Shown in pieces: positions 34,989-43,292 of a DNA stretch of 64,000 nt. Source of the stretch: DATAEE01 sp963725145 (lineage in GTDB: Bacteria > Acidobacteriota > Vicinamibacteria > Vicinamibacterales > 2-12-FULL-66-21). The position numbers and the translations under genes were made by a program. The stretch lies in assembly GCA_963725145.1 (NCBI GenBank), contig CAVRXL010000013.1, forward strand, positions 806,001 to 870,000. Direction: 5' to 3'. Below the pieces are notes generated by a model. The model worked only from the letters and a program-made list of their open reading frames with translations. It had not been told where the DNA came from and did no database searches. Every line of letters starts with the position of its first letter. Position 1 is the first letter of the stretch.

Positions 34989-35917
34989 CGCAGCGACCGA
35001 CGCTCGTCGCGATCCTCGGCCCGACCGCCAGCGGCAAGAGCGCGCTCGGGGTCGCGCTCGCCGAGCGGCACGATGGGGAAGTCGTGAGCTGCGATTCGAC
35101 CGCCGTCTACCGCGGCTTCGACATCGGGACCGACAAAATGTCGGAGGAGGAGCGGCGGGGCGTCGCGCACCATCTCGTGGACGTCGCCGATCCGCTCGAG
35201 GAGTACTCGGCCGCCCGGTACGCGCGCGAGGCGTCGGCGGTCATTCGGGACATCAGCGCCCGCGGCCGGCTGCCGATTCTCGTCGGAGGGACGGGTTTCT
35301 ACTATCGTGCGCTGGCGCGGGGCCTGTTCGCCGGCCCCGGCCGCGATGCCGCGATGCGCGCGCGGCTCGCGGCGATCGCCCGTCGGCGCGGCCCCGAGCG
35401 GCTCCACCGGCTGCTGGCCTGCGTCGATCCTCCTTCGGCTGCCCGCATCCAGCCCCGCGACGAGAAGCGGATGATTCGCGCGCTGGAGGTCTACTTTCTC
35501 ACCGGCCGTCCGCTCACCGATCACTTCGTGGAGACCGCGTCGCCGCTGCCGGAGTACGACATCGCCGGCTTCGTGCTCAATCCTCCCTCCGAGGCAATCG
35601 CGGAGCGCGTCGCCCGGCGCGTCGACGCGCAGTTCGCGCGCGGCATCGTCGCCGAGGTCGAGGGGCTCCGGCGCGCCGGCGTTCCGGACACGGCGCTGCC
35701 GTTCACCGGTCTCGTGTACCGGCAGGTCCTCGAGTTCCTGGGTGGCGTGCGCGACGAGCAGGAGACGCGTTCGCTCATCGTGCGCGAGAACAAGCGGTAC
35801 GCGCGGCGGCAGTTGATCTGGTTCCGGAAAGAGCCTAATCTACGGTGGATTCACCGATTGGGCGACGATCCCGCCGCTCTCGCCTCCATCGAAGACGCGC
35901 TTGCCTCCGTCTCCTGA
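34985..35917 (+). CDS. miaA: tRNA dimethylallyltransferase MiaA
   Basis: The 310-residue enzyme adds a dimethylallyl group to A37 of tRNAs reading UNN codons, the first step to ms2i6A. The P-loop GPTASGKS (residues 12-19), SCDSTAVYRGFDIGTDKMS and HHLVDVADPLEEYSAARYA are typical. GGTGFYYRALARGL and the tRNA-binding IQPRDEKRMIRALEVYFLTGRPL are also present. Length is normal. The start overlaps the upstream small membrane peptide by 4 bases, and the end overlaps the deoB start by 17 bases, so the three genes are probably co-translated. Confidence 0.96.
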   Translation: MTQRPTLVAILGPTASGKSALGVALAERHDGEVVSCDSTAVYRGFDIGTDKMSEEERRGVAHHLVDVADPLEEYSAARYAREASAVIRDISARGRLPILVGGTGFYYRALARGLFAGPGRDAAMRARLAAIARRRGPERLHRLLACVDPPSAARIQPRDEKRMIRALEVYFLTGRPLTDHFVETASPLPEYDIAGFVLNPPSEAIAERVARRVDAQFARGIVAEVEGLRRAGVPDTALPFTGLVYRQVLEFLGGVRDEQETRSLIVRENKRYARRQLIWFRKEPNLRWIHRLGDDPAALASIEDALASVS

Positions 35918-37079
35918 CCGCGCCATCGTCATCGTGCTGGACAGCGTCGGCATCGGCGCGCTTCCCGACGCCGCCGAGTACGGCGACGAAGGGAGCAACA
36001 CGCTCGGCAACATCGCGCGCCAGACACAGCTACAGATCCCCGCGCTGCGGAGCCTCGGGCTCCCGCGCATCGTCCATCTTCGCGACGTCGAGCCGATCGT
36101 CGAGCCGCTCGGCGCGTTCGGACGCATGGCCGAGGCCTCCGCGGGCAAGGACTCCGTCACGGGCCACTGGGAGCTCATGGGCATCGTCCTCGATCGCCCG
36201 TTCCCGGTGTTTCCGGAGGGGTTCCCCGTCGATCTGATCGCCGAATGCGAACGACGCATCGGCCGCCGGACGATCGGCAACGTCGTCGCGTCCGGTACCG
36301 TGATCATCAACGAGCTCGGCCCGGAACACCTCCGAACGGGATCGCCGATCGTCTACACGTCCGCCGACAGCGTGTTTCAGATCGCCGCGCACGAAGCGGT
36401 CATCCCCGTGCCCGAGCTGTATCGGATCTGCGAGACGGCGTACCAGCTCGCGGCGGTCGAGCGCGGCATCGGCCGGGTCATCGCCCGGCCGTTCGTCGGC
36501 GCGGAGGGCGGTTTCGTCCGCACGTCGAACCGCAAGGATTTCGCGCTCCCGCCCGCCGGTGAGACGCTGCTCGACAGGCTGGCCGCCGCCGGCCGTCCGG
36601 TCGTCGCGATCGGAAAAGTCGAGGACCTCTTCGCCGGCCGGGGCATCACGAAGGCCGTCCACACCGCGAACGACGACGAGGGGATGGACGCGATCGAACG
36701 GGCGATGCAGGAGTCGCGGTCGGGGCTGATCTTCGCGAATCTCGTCGATTTCGACACCGTCTACGGCCACCGCAACGATCCGGCAGGATATGCGGCCAAT
36801 CTGGAGCGCTTCGACGCGCGGCTGTCCGAGCTGATCCCGCGCCTCGGTCCGCGGGATTTCCTTGTCGTCACCGCCGACCACGGGAACGATCCCACGACGC
36901 CCAGCACGGACCATTCCAGGGAGCACGTGCCGCTGCTCGTCACCGGAGCCGCCGTCCGGAAGGGCGTCGACCTCGGGACCCGGCCGACCTTCGCCGATCT
37001 CGGCCAGACGCTGGCCGAGATTTTCGCGGTGACGCCGCTCGCGCACGGCACGAGCTTTCTCGCGGACGTGACCGGATGA
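35901..37079 (+). CDS. deoB: Phosphopentomutase
   Basis: The 392-residue alkaline-phosphatase-superfamily mutase interconverts ribose-1-phosphate and ribose-5-phosphate (and the deoxy forms) in nucleoside salvage. Metal-binding blocks are IVLDSVGIGALPDA at the N-terminus, GKDSVTGHWELMG (with the phosphorylated Thr), NLVDFDTVYGHRNDP, and TADHGNDPTTPSTDHSREHVPLL. All metal ligands look present. The start codon appears to be TTG 35901, 17 bases inside miaA; no ATG occurs before the first motif. The TGA overlaps the dgt ATG (ATGA). A salvage role next to a dNTP phosphohydrolase makes a small nucleotide-metabolism pair. Confidence 0.95.
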   Translation: MPPSPDRAIVIVLDSVGIGALPDAAEYGDEGSNTLGNIARQTQLQIPALRSLGLPRIVHLRDVEPIVEPLGAFGRMAEASAGKDSVTGHWELMGIVLDRPFPVFPEGFPVDLIAECERRIGRRTIGNVVASGTVIINELGPEHLRTGSPIVYTSADSVFQIAAHEAVIPVPELYRICETAYQLAAVERGIGRVIARPFVGAEGGFVRTSNRKDFALPPAGETLLDRLAAAGRPVVAIGKVEDLFAGRGITKAVHTANDDEGMDAIERAMQESRSGLIFANLVDFDTVYGHRNDPAGYAANLERFDARLSELIPRLGPRDFLVVTADHGNDPTTPSTDHSREHVPLLVTGAAVRKGVDLGTRPTFADLGQTLAEIFAVTPLAHGTSFLADVTG

Positions 37080-38122
37080 CGATACGAGAGCAACTCGAAC
37101 AGCGTGAACGGGACGTTCTCGCGCCGCAGTCGGCCAGGAGCTCCGAGACGAAAGGGCGGCTCCGTCCCGAGCCGGAGGATCCGATCCGGCCCGCGTTCCA
37201 GCGCGACCGCGATCGCGTCATCCACTCGAAAGCGTTCCGGCGTCTGAAGCACAAAACGCAGGTCTTCTTCGCGCCGACGGGCGACCACTACCGCACGCGG
37301 CTCACGCATACACTCGAGGTCTCGCAGATTGCCCGCAGCATCTCCAAGGTCCTGCGCCTGCACGAGGAGCTCACCGAAGCGATCGCCCTCGGCCACGACC
37401 TCGGCCACACGCCGTTCGGCCACGCCGGCGAACGCGTGCTGCGCGGGCTCGTGCCCGCCGGCTTCAACCACTACGAGCAGAGCCTGCGCATCGTCGACGT
37501 CCTCGAAAACGACGGACGCGGCTTGAACCTGACGTGGGAGGTCCGCGACGGCATCGCGCGCCACTCGAAAGGAAAGAGCGGCGCGCCGGTCGGCGCCGAC
37601 CCCGCCCATCGAGCGACGACGATGGAGGGGCAGGTTGCGCGCGTGGCCGACATCATCGCCTACGTGAACCACGACATCGACGACTCGGTCCGGGCCGGCA
37701 TCCTGACCGTGGACGCGCTGCCCGCGGCTCCGGTCAAAACGCTCGGCGCCACGTCATCGGCGCGCATCGGATGCATGGTGACCGATGTCGTGCTGCGAAC
37801 GCTCGACGGCGGGCTGACCGAGATACGTATGAGCGACGAGGTCCTCGACGCGACGCTGGCGCTGCGAAGCTTTCTGTTCGAGGCGGTCTACGAGAACTCG
37901 ATCGCGACGCGGGAGTTCAGCAAGGCGCGGGGGGTGCTCGAGGGACTCTGGGAGAAAGTGCGCGAGCGGCCGGAGGAGTTCCTCGACCTCCGCACCGTGG
38001 AGCACGACGGGCTCGACGTCGCGGCCCTCGACTTCCTCGCCGGCATGACCGACCGCTACGCGATCTCGCTCTTCGAGCGGCTCTTCATCCCCAAGCCGTG
38101 GGTGGATTTACAGACCCCCTGA
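37076..38122 (+). CDS. dgt: dGTPase-like HD-domain phosphohydrolase
   Basis: The 348-residue protein belongs to the deoxyguanosinetriphosphate triphosphohydrolase-like group. It has the N-terminal DPIRPAFQRDRDRVIHSKAFRRLKHKTQVF. The HD metal site is built from TRLTHTLEVSQIA and ALGHDLGHTPFGHAGE, with a later RVADIIAYVNHDIDD contributing the last Asp. Family members cleave dNTPs to deoxynucleosides and triphosphate, often under allosteric control by another dNTP. Length is shorter than E. coli Dgt, as in the type II group. ATG 37076 overlaps the deoB stop. Exact substrate preference is unknown. Confidence 0.9.
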   Translation: MTIREQLEQRERDVLAPQSARSSETKGRLRPEPEDPIRPAFQRDRDRVIHSKAFRRLKHKTQVFFAPTGDHYRTRLTHTLEVSQIARSISKVLRLHEELTEAIALGHDLGHTPFGHAGERVLRGLVPAGFNHYEQSLRIVDVLENDGRGLNLTWEVRDGIARHSKGKSGAPVGADPAHRATTMEGQVARVADIIAYVNHDIDDSVRAGILTVDALPAAPVKTLGATSSARIGCMVTDVVLRTLDGGLTEIRMSDEVLDATLALRSFLFEAVYENSIATREFSKARGVLEGLWEKVRERPEEFLDLRTVEHDGLDVAALDFLAGMTDRYAISLFERLFIPKPWVDLQTP

Positions 38123-38132
38123 CCGTTATAAT
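38107..38132 (+). promoter_or_regulatory. Promoter candidate upstream of DUF177-rpmF
   Basis: TTTACA (38107-38112) and TATAAT (38127-38132) are strong -35 and -10 words, but the spacer is only 14 bases, short for sigma-70. It overlaps the last codons of dgt and lies 54 bases before the DUF177 start. It may drive the lipid-synthesis operon. Confidence 0.4.
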
Positions 38133-38185
38133 CGTTGTTTCGTCCAGCCTCCGGCCGCCCTGCCGAGTGCTGGCCGCGTGACCTC

Positions 38186-38761
38186 ATGCTGCTCGATCTC
38201 AGCCGCCTTCGCGATGGCGCCGAAGAGCGCGTCGCCCGGACGTGGCCCGTCTCGGCGTTCGAAGGATCGGAGGACTTCGGCGTCGCGGAACCGGTGTCCT
38301 TCGACGCGGTCGTCCGCAAGGACAAGCAGGCGTACCACCTGGTCGGGCGCGCCGTGACGACGCTGGAGCTCAGTTGCAGCCGGTGCACCGAGCCGTTTCG
38401 CGTGCCGGTGGAGGCGGCGTTCGATCTGCGGTATCTGCCGCACCGTGAGAACGTCGGCACCGGTGGCAGTGTAGGCCCGACCTTTAGGTCGGGCGTGCAC
38501 GGTAAACACGGCCGGTCGGACGAGCACGAAGTCCAGGAAGACGATCTCGGCACGGCCTTCTACCGGGACGAGACGATCGATCTCGGCGACCTGGTACGGG
38601 AGCAGTTGTACCTGGCGTTGCCGATGAAGCCGCTCTGTGCGGAGGCATGCAAGGGTCTCTGTCCGCAGTGCGGGACGAACTTGAACCGGGGAACGTGCGA
38701 TTGCCGGTCGGAATGGCTGGACCCGCGTTTCGAAAAGCTGAAGGCCCTGAAGAAACCGTAA
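38186..38761 (+). CDS. DUF177 (YceD-like) protein with cysteine-rich C-terminus
   Basis: The 191-residue protein of the DUF177 family is almost always encoded directly before rpmF, as here, and is linked to rRNA metabolism and ribosome assembly. It has the N-terminal LDLSRLRDGAEE, the CSRCTEPF pair after LELS, and a C-terminal CAEACKGLCPQCGTNLN with CDC, likely zinc-binding. In the middle (about codons 93-107) the sequence VGPTFRSGVHG is encoded by a GCCCGACC-TTTA-GGTCGGGC stem-loop, an insertion between the conserved YLPHRE and the acidic EVQEDDLG. The start ATG 38186 begins the family homology; the upstream in-frame ATG at 38135 lies in the promoter region. Confidence 0.85.
   Translation: MLLDLSRLRDGAEERVARTWPVSAFEGSEDFGVAEPVSFDAVVRKDKQAYHLVGRAVTTLELSCSRCTEPFRVPVEAAFDLRYLPHRENVGTGGSVGPTFRSGVHGKHGRSDEHEVQEDDLGTAFYRDETIDLGDLVREQLYLALPMKPLCAEACKGLCPQCGTNLNRGTCDCRSEWLDPRFEKLKALKKP
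38475..38494. repeat. In-frame stem-loop GCCCGACC-TTTA-GGTCGGGC
   Basis: A perfect 8-bp stem with a TTTA loop interrupts the DUF177 gene in frame. The same stem with a GAA loop occurs at 33063-33083. Confidence 0.85.
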
Positions 38762-38770
38762 CGCTGCCCC

Positions 38771-38805
38771 GTAGCGCAGCCCGTAGCGCAGCCCTTTAGG
38801 GCTGC
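38771..38805. repeat. GTAGCGCAGCCC duplication with GCAGCCC-TTTA-GGGCTGC stem-loop
   Basis: GTAGCGCAGCCC occurs twice in tandem, the second copy leading into the stem-loop (38788-38805). It lies between DUF177 and rpmF and is the same repeat as 19133-19156 and the left half of 28696-28743. Confidence 0.85.
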
Positions 38806-38822
38806 TATGGCCAGGATCAAAA

Positions 38823-39005
38823 ATGCCGAATCCAAAACGACGACACTCCAAAACGCGGACCGCGAAGCGGCGCACGCATGACGCGCTGAAGCCGGTGCCG
38901 GTCGGCGAATGCCCGCAGTGCCACGAAGCCAAGCCGCCGCACCAGGTCTGCCCGAACTGCGGCTACTACAAGGGACGCCAGGTCAAAGAGGTAGACGAGG
39001 TATAG
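38823..39005 (+). CDS. rpmF: 50S ribosomal protein L32
   Basis: The 60-residue protein starts MPNPKRRHSKTRTAKRRTHD, the L32 signature, and has a four-cysteine zinc ribbon (CPQC at about 30-33 and CPNC at about 43-46). It is a structural protein of the large ribosomal subunit. This is the zinc-containing form, so it should depend on zinc supply. An AGGA about nine bases upstream can serve as ribosome binding site. DUF177-rpmF-plsX is the common bacterial order linking ribosome and lipid synthesis. Confidence 0.97.
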   Translation: MPNPKRRHSKTRTAKRRTHDALKPVPVGECPQCHEAKPPHQVCPNCGYYKGRQVKEVDEV

Positions 39006-39066
39006 GGCCCAGGGCCTGGGGCCTGGGGCCTGATCCCAAGGCCCCAAGCCCCGATCCCCAAGCCCC
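39005..39066. repeat. GGGCCTGGGGCCTG/CCCCAAGCCCC array between rpmF and plsX
   Basis: GGGCCTG units in the left arm face CCCCAAG units in the right arm, as in 19831-19949. It fills the whole gap and ends at the plsX ATG. Confidence 0.8.
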
Positions 39067-40119
39067 ATGCGTATCGCAGTCGATGCGATGGGCGGCGACG
39101 AAGCGCCGCGCGCCGTCGTGGACGGCGCGCTGGTCGCGGCGCGCCGGCTCGGCGCGGGGCTTCTCCTCGCCGGCGATCGCGCGGCCGTGGACGCCGAGCT
39201 CGCGCGGCATCCGGGTGTCCATGCGCTCGACGTCGAGGTGCGGCATGCGCCCGACGTCGTGGCGATGGAGGAGTCGCCCGCGGCCGCGCTGCGCCGGAAG
39301 CCTGGCGCCTCCATCCGCGTCGCCGCGGAGGCGGTCGCGCGGCGCGACGCGGCGGCGCTCTTCAGCGCCGGACACACCGGCGCGACCGTCATGGCCGCGC
39401 ACGCGGCGTTCGGCATGCTCGAGGGGGTCGATCGGCCCGCGCTCGGTGTGACGATCCCGACGCGCCGCGGCGCCGCGGTGCTCGTCGACGCCGGCGCCAA
39501 CGTCGAGTGCCGGCCGGCGCACCTGGTCCAGTTCGCCGCGATGGGGCGCGTGTTCGCGCGCGTGGCGCTTGGCATGCCCGAGCCGCGCGTCGGCCTGCTC
39601 TCGATTGGCGAGGAAGAGACGAAAGGCACCGAGCTGGTCCGCGAGGCGCACCGCCTGTTGAAGAATTCGCCGAGCTTCATCGGCAACGTGGAAGGGCGCG
39701 ACGTGTACGCGGGCGAGGCGGACGTCATCGTCTGCGACGGCTTCACGGGCAACGTCGCGCTGAAGATCAGCGAGGGGTTGATCGACACGCTCGAAGCGCT
39801 GCTGCGCGAGGAGCTCTCGCAGACCATCACGGCGCGGGTCGGAGCGCTGATGTCCAGGCGCGCGTTCCGCGGCTTTCGAAAGCGCGTGGATTATTCGGAG
39901 TACGGCGGCGCGCCGCTCCTCGGCGTCGCCGGCATCTGTATCGTCGGTCACGGGCGCTCGTCGCCGAAGGCGGTGCGCAACGCCGTCGCCATGGCGCACC
40001 GGTTTGCGCAGGACGGTCTGCTCGAGCGCATCAAGGAAGAGATCGCGGCGACCGCCCCAAGCCCCATGCCCCAAGCCCCAGGCCCGAAGCCCCAAGCCCC
40101 AGGCCCCAGGCCCAGATGA
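39067..40119 (+). CDS. plsX: Phosphate acyltransferase PlsX
   Basis: The 350-residue enzyme makes acyl-phosphate from acyl-ACP, which PlsY uses to start phospholipid synthesis. Motifs are IAVDAMGGDEAPRAVV at the N-terminus, LFSAGHTGATVMAAH, GLLSIGEEETKGTELVREAH and the C-terminal DVIVCDGFTGNVALKISEG. It is a peripheral membrane enzyme. The last 20 or so residues (PSPMPQAPGPKPQAPGPRPR) are encoded by the C-rich micro-repeat and are absent from normal PlsX. They are probably a repeat-derived tail added after the native end near IKEEIAAT. Its stop overlaps the fabD start (ATGA). Confidence 0.95.
   Translation: MRIAVDAMGGDEAPRAVVDGALVAARRLGAGLLLAGDRAAVDAELARHPGVHALDVEVRHAPDVVAMEESPAAALRRKPGASIRVAAEAVARRDAAALFSAGHTGATVMAAHAAFGMLEGVDRPALGVTIPTRRGAAVLVDAGANVECRPAHLVQFAAMGRVFARVALGMPEPRVGLLSIGEEETKGTELVREAHRLLKNSPSFIGNVEGRDVYAGEADVIVCDGFTGNVALKISEGLIDTLEALLREELSQTITARVGALMSRRAFRGFRKRVDYSEYGGAPLLGVAGICIVGHGRSSPKAVRNAVAMAHRFAQDGLLERIKEEIAATAPSPMPQAPGPKPQAPGPRPR
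40056..40115. repeat. C-rich micro-repeat forming the plsX 3' end
   Basis: CCCCAAGCCCC, CCCCAGGCCC and similar units run through the last codons of plsX to the base before the fabD ATG. It matches the C-rich arm of the 19831 and 39005 arrays and adds a Pro-rich tail to the protein. Confidence 0.8.
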
Positions 40120-41060
40120 TCGCATTCATCTTCCCCGGCCAGGGCTCGCAGAAAGTCGGGATGGGAAAGCTCCTGGCCGATCGATTTCCGATCGTCCGCG
40201 ACACGTTCGCGGAGGCGGACGCCGCGCTCGGCGAGCCGCTCAGCCGCCTTTGCTTCGAAGGCCCCGAGGAGGCGCTGACGCTGACGGAAAACACGCAGCC
40301 GGCGATTCTCGCGATGAGCGTCGGCGTGTCGCGCCTGCTCGCGTCGCAGGGAATCGAGCCGGACTTCGTGGCGGGGCACAGCCTCGGAGAGTACTCCGCG
40401 AACGTCGCGGCCGGGACGTTCGGGTTCGCGGACGCGCTGCGAATCGTGCGGCGCCGCGGGCGCTTCATGCAGGAAGCGGTGCCGGTGGGTGTGGGAGCGA
40501 TGGCGGCGATCCTCGGCGCCGACGCGGAGGTGGTCGCCCGCGCCTGCGTCGAAGCGGCGAACGGAGAGATCGTCGCGCCCGCCAACCTGAACGCGCCGGG
40601 GCAGGTCGTCATCGCCGGCCACCGGGACGCGGTCGCGCGCGCCGGCGAACGGGCCAAGGCGCTCGGCGCGAAGCGCGTCGTGCCGCTCAACGTCAGCGCG
40701 CCGTTTCACTGCGCGCTGATGGCGCCGGCGGAGGCGCGGCTCGCGCCCGAGCTGCGCGCCCTGGCCGTCTCGGAGCCGCGCGTGCCGGTCGTGGCCAACG
40801 TGGACGCCGAGCCGAAGCGCTCCGCGGCGGAGGCCGTCGAGGCGCTCATCCGCCAGGTCTCGGCCCCGGTCCGCTGGGAAGCGGTCGTCCGCCGTCTTGC
40901 ATCCAGCGGCGTCCGAACGTATGTTGAAGTGGGTCCGGGCGCGGTCCTCGCCGGCCTCGTCCGGAAGATCGATCGCGGCGCCCGCGTGGTGAGCGTCGAG
41001 GACGAGCGCGGCCTGACGGAGCTCGCGGCGGCCGGGCCGCCCGTTCACGATGGCTCATGA
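40116..41060 (+). CDS. fabD: Malonyl-CoA:ACP transacylase
   Basis: The 314-residue enzyme loads malonate onto ACP for fatty acid synthesis. It has FIFPGQGSQKVGMG at the start, the nucleophile elbow GHSLGEY (Ser89), the family Arg region after FMQEAV, and the catalytic His in VSAPFHCALM. The C-terminal EVGPGAVLAGL is also conserved. ATG 40116 overlaps the plsX stop; the longer open frame upstream is a shadow of plsX. Its end overlaps the fabG start (ATGA), giving tight coupling in plsX-fabD-fabG-acpP-fabF. Confidence 0.96.
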   Translation: MIAFIFPGQGSQKVGMGKLLADRFPIVRDTFAEADAALGEPLSRLCFEGPEEALTLTENTQPAILAMSVGVSRLLASQGIEPDFVAGHSLGEYSANVAAGTFGFADALRIVRRRGRFMQEAVPVGVGAMAAILGADAEVVARACVEAANGEIVAPANLNAPGQVVIAGHRDAVARAGERAKALGAKRVVPLNVSAPFHCALMAPAEARLAPELRALAVSEPRVPVVANVDAEPKRSAAEAVEALIRQVSAPVRWEAVVRRLASSGVRTYVEVGPGAVLAGLVRKIDRGARVVSVEDERGLTELAAAGPPVHDGS

Positions 41061-41797
41061 CTGATCTAGCTGGCCGCGTGGCGATCGTCACCGGCGCGTC
41101 GCGCGGCATCGGCCGGGCCATTGCAAGCCGGCTCGCGGCGCGCGGCGCCCACGTCGTGGCGGCGGCGCGCGGCGACGAGACGGGGGCGGTCGTCGAGGCG
41201 ATTGCGGCGGCGGGCGGCAGCGCCGAGGCGGTGAAGGTGGACGTCACCGATCGCGCCTCGATCGATGCCATGGTCGGCGGCGCGCTCGAGCGCCACGGGC
41301 GCGTGGACATCCTGGTCAGCAACGCCGGCATCGCGCGGGACCAGCTCCTCGTGCGGATGAAGCCGGCGGACTGGGATGCGGTCCTGGCGACGAACCTGAC
41401 GGCGGCGTTCGCCTGCGCGCAGGCGGTGCTGCGGCCGATGATGAAGCAGCGCGCCGGCCGGATCATCACCATCAGCTCCGTCGTCGGCCAGGCCGGCAAT
41501 CCGGGCCAGGCGAACTACGCCGCGTCGAAAGCGGGGCTCATCGGTTTCTCGAAGGCGCTGGCTCTGGAAGTGGCGTCGCGCGGCATCACGGTCAACGTGG
41601 TCGCGCCGGGGCTGATCGACACCGATATGACGCGCGCGCTCACCGAGGACGCGCGCGGCACCTGGGCGGAGAAGATTCCACTCGGCCGTCTCGGCACGCC
41701 GGACGATGTGGCCGCCGCGGTCTGCTTTCTCGCCTCGGATGAGGCAGCGTATATTACGGGGCAGGTCATCGCGGTCAACGGCGGCATGTACATGTAG
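41057..41797 (+). CDS. fabG: 3-oxoacyl-ACP reductase
   Basis: The 246-residue short-chain dehydrogenase reduces beta-ketoacyl-ACP with NADPH. The cofactor loop is TGASRGIGRA (12-21) and the NAG motif is SNAGIARD. The catalytic triad is Ser140/141, Tyr154 and Lys158 within NYAASKAG. The C-terminus AAYITGQVIAVNGGMYM is the standard FabG ending. It overlaps fabD by four bases and its TAG stop overlaps the AGGAGG of acpP. Confidence 0.97.
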   Translation: MTDLAGRVAIVTGASRGIGRAIASRLAARGAHVVAAARGDETGAVVEAIAAAGGSAEAVKVDVTDRASIDAMVGGALERHGRVDILVSNAGIARDQLLVRMKPADWDAVLATNLTAAFACAQAVLRPMMKQRAGRIITISSVVGQAGNPGQANYAASKAGLIGFSKALALEVASRGITVNVVAPGLIDTDMTRALTEDARGTWAEKIPLGRLGTPDDVAAAVCFLASDEAAYITGQVIAVNGGMYM

Positions 41798-41801
41798 GAG
41801 G
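41796..41801 (+). promoter_or_regulatory. Strong Shine-Dalgarno AGGAGG of acpP
   Basis: A perfect AGGAGG overlaps the fabG stop and lies four bases before ATG 41806. It supports that ATG over the in-frame TTG at 41803 and suits the very high expression of acyl carrier protein. Confidence 0.85.
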
Positions 41802-41805
41802 CTTG

Positions 41806-42048
41806 ATGGCGGTTGCTGAAAAAGTGAAGGGCATCATCGTGGAACAGCTCGGGGTCGACGAAGAGGAGGTCACGCCCGACGCGTCGTTCGTGGACGACCT
41901 CGGCGCGGACTCGCTCGACACCGTCGAGCTGGTCATGGCGTTCGAGGAGGAGTTCGGCATCGAGATTCCGGACGAAGACGCCGAGAAGATTACGCGCGTG
42001 AAGGAAGCGGTCGAGTACATCGAGTCGCACGCCAAGGCCAAGAAGTAG
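41806..42048 (+). CDS. acpP: Acyl carrier protein
   Basis: The 80-residue acidic protein carries growing acyl chains on a phosphopantetheine arm attached to Ser36 in GADSLDTVEL. Helices and length are standard (VKGIIVEQLGVDEEEV at the N-terminus, FEEEFGIEIPDEDAEKI in the centre). It has the strongest ribosome binding site in the operon. The Lys-rich tail (SHAKAKK) is slightly longer than in E. coli. Confidence 0.98.
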   Translation: MAVAEKVKGIIVEQLGVDEEEVTPDASFVDDLGADSLDTVELVMAFEEEFGIEIPDEDAEKITRVKEAVEYIESHAKAKK

Positions 42049-42050
42049 GG

Positions 42051-43292
42051 ATGAGCAGGCGCGTCGTCATCACGGGGGTTGGCCTCGTGTCCCCGCTCGG
42101 GGTGGGGACCGCCGCCAACTGGGAAGCGCTGTTAGCCGGGCGCAGCGGGATCGGTCCGATCACCCGCTTCGACGCGGCGCAGCACGCCTGTCGCATCGCT
42201 GGCGAGGTCCCGGGGTTCGATCCGCTGAAATTCGTCGAGAAGAAAGACGTCAAGAAGATGGACGTCTTCATCCAGTTCGCCATCGCCGCGGCCGACTTCG
42301 CGATGCGCGACGCGCGGCTGACGATCGGTCCCGAGCTGGCGCCGCGGGCCGGCGTCTTCATCGCCTCCGGCATCGGCGGGTTCAGCACGATCGAGCGCGA
42401 GCACAAGGCGCTGCTCGAAGGGGGGCCGCGCCGCATCTCGCCGTTCTTCATCCCGGCCGCCATCATCAACCTCGCCGCGGGCCAGGTCTCGATCCGCATT
42501 GGCGCCAAGGGCCCGAACTCCGCCACCTGCACCGCGTGCTCCGCCTCCGCGCACGCGATCGGCGACGCCTGGGAAGTCATCCGCCGCTGCGACGCCGACG
42601 TGATGATCGCCGGCGGGTCCGAGGCGGCGATCACGCCGCTCGGGGTCGGCGGGTTCGCGGCGATGCGTGCGCTGTCCACGCGCAACGACGATCCCGCGAG
42701 CGCCAGCCGGCCGTTCGATGCCGAACGGGACGGGTTCGTGATGGGTGAGGGCTCGGGCGTGATCGTGCTCGAAGAGCTGGAGCACGCCCGCCGGCGCGGG
42801 GCGCCGGTCTACGCGGAGATGGTCGGCTACGGCATGTCTGGCGACGCGTACCACATCACCGCGCCGTCAGAGGATGGCGACGGCGCGATGCGGGTGATGG
42901 GCGCGGCGCTCCGCGACGCGAAGGTCGGGCCCGCGGACGTCCAGTACATCAACGCGCACGGCACGTCGACGCCGTACAACGACAAGCTCGAGACGCTGGC
43001 GATCAAGAAGCTCTTCGGCGACCATGCCGGCTCGCTCGCCATCTCCTCGACCAAGTCGATGACGGGGCATCTGCTCGGCGCGGCGGGCGGCCTCGAGGCA
43101 GGGATCTCGGCGCTCGCGGTGAAGCACCAGATGGTCCCGCCGACGATCAACCTCGAGCACCCCGACCCCGAATGCGATCTCGACTACGTGCCGCACAAGG
43201 CGCGCCCGCTCGACATCGAGTACGCGCTGTCGAACTCCTTCGGCTTCGGCGGCACGAACGGCGCGCTCCTCTTCAAACGATTCTCTGAATGA
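42051..43292 (+). CDS. fabF: 3-oxoacyl-ACP synthase II
   Basis: The 413-residue ketosynthase elongates acyl-ACP with malonyl-ACP. The active-site Cys163 is in TACSASAHAIG, and the two catalytic His residues are in INAHGTSTPYND and MTGHLLGAAGG. The Lys-containing SSTKSMTGH and the C-terminal NSFGFGGTNG are also intact. It starts 2 bases after the acpP stop. The stop overlaps the etfB start (ATGA), which links the fatty acid operon to the electron-transfer flavoprotein genes. Confidence 0.97.
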   Translation: MSRRVVITGVGLVSPLGVGTAANWEALLAGRSGIGPITRFDAAQHACRIAGEVPGFDPLKFVEKKDVKKMDVFIQFAIAAADFAMRDARLTIGPELAPRAGVFIASGIGGFSTIEREHKALLEGGPRRISPFFIPAAIINLAAGQVSIRIGAKGPNSATCTACSASAHAIGDAWEVIRRCDADVMIAGGSEAAITPLGVGGFAAMRALSTRNDDPASASRPFDAERDGFVMGEGSGVIVLEELEHARRRGAPVYAEMVGYGMSGDAYHITAPSEDGDGAMRVMGAALRDAKVGPADVQYINAHGTSTPYNDKLETLAIKKLFGDHAGSLAISSTKSMTGHLLGAAGGLEAGISALAVKHQMVPPTINLEHPDPECDLDYVPHKARPLDIEYALSNSFGFGGTNGALLFKRFSE

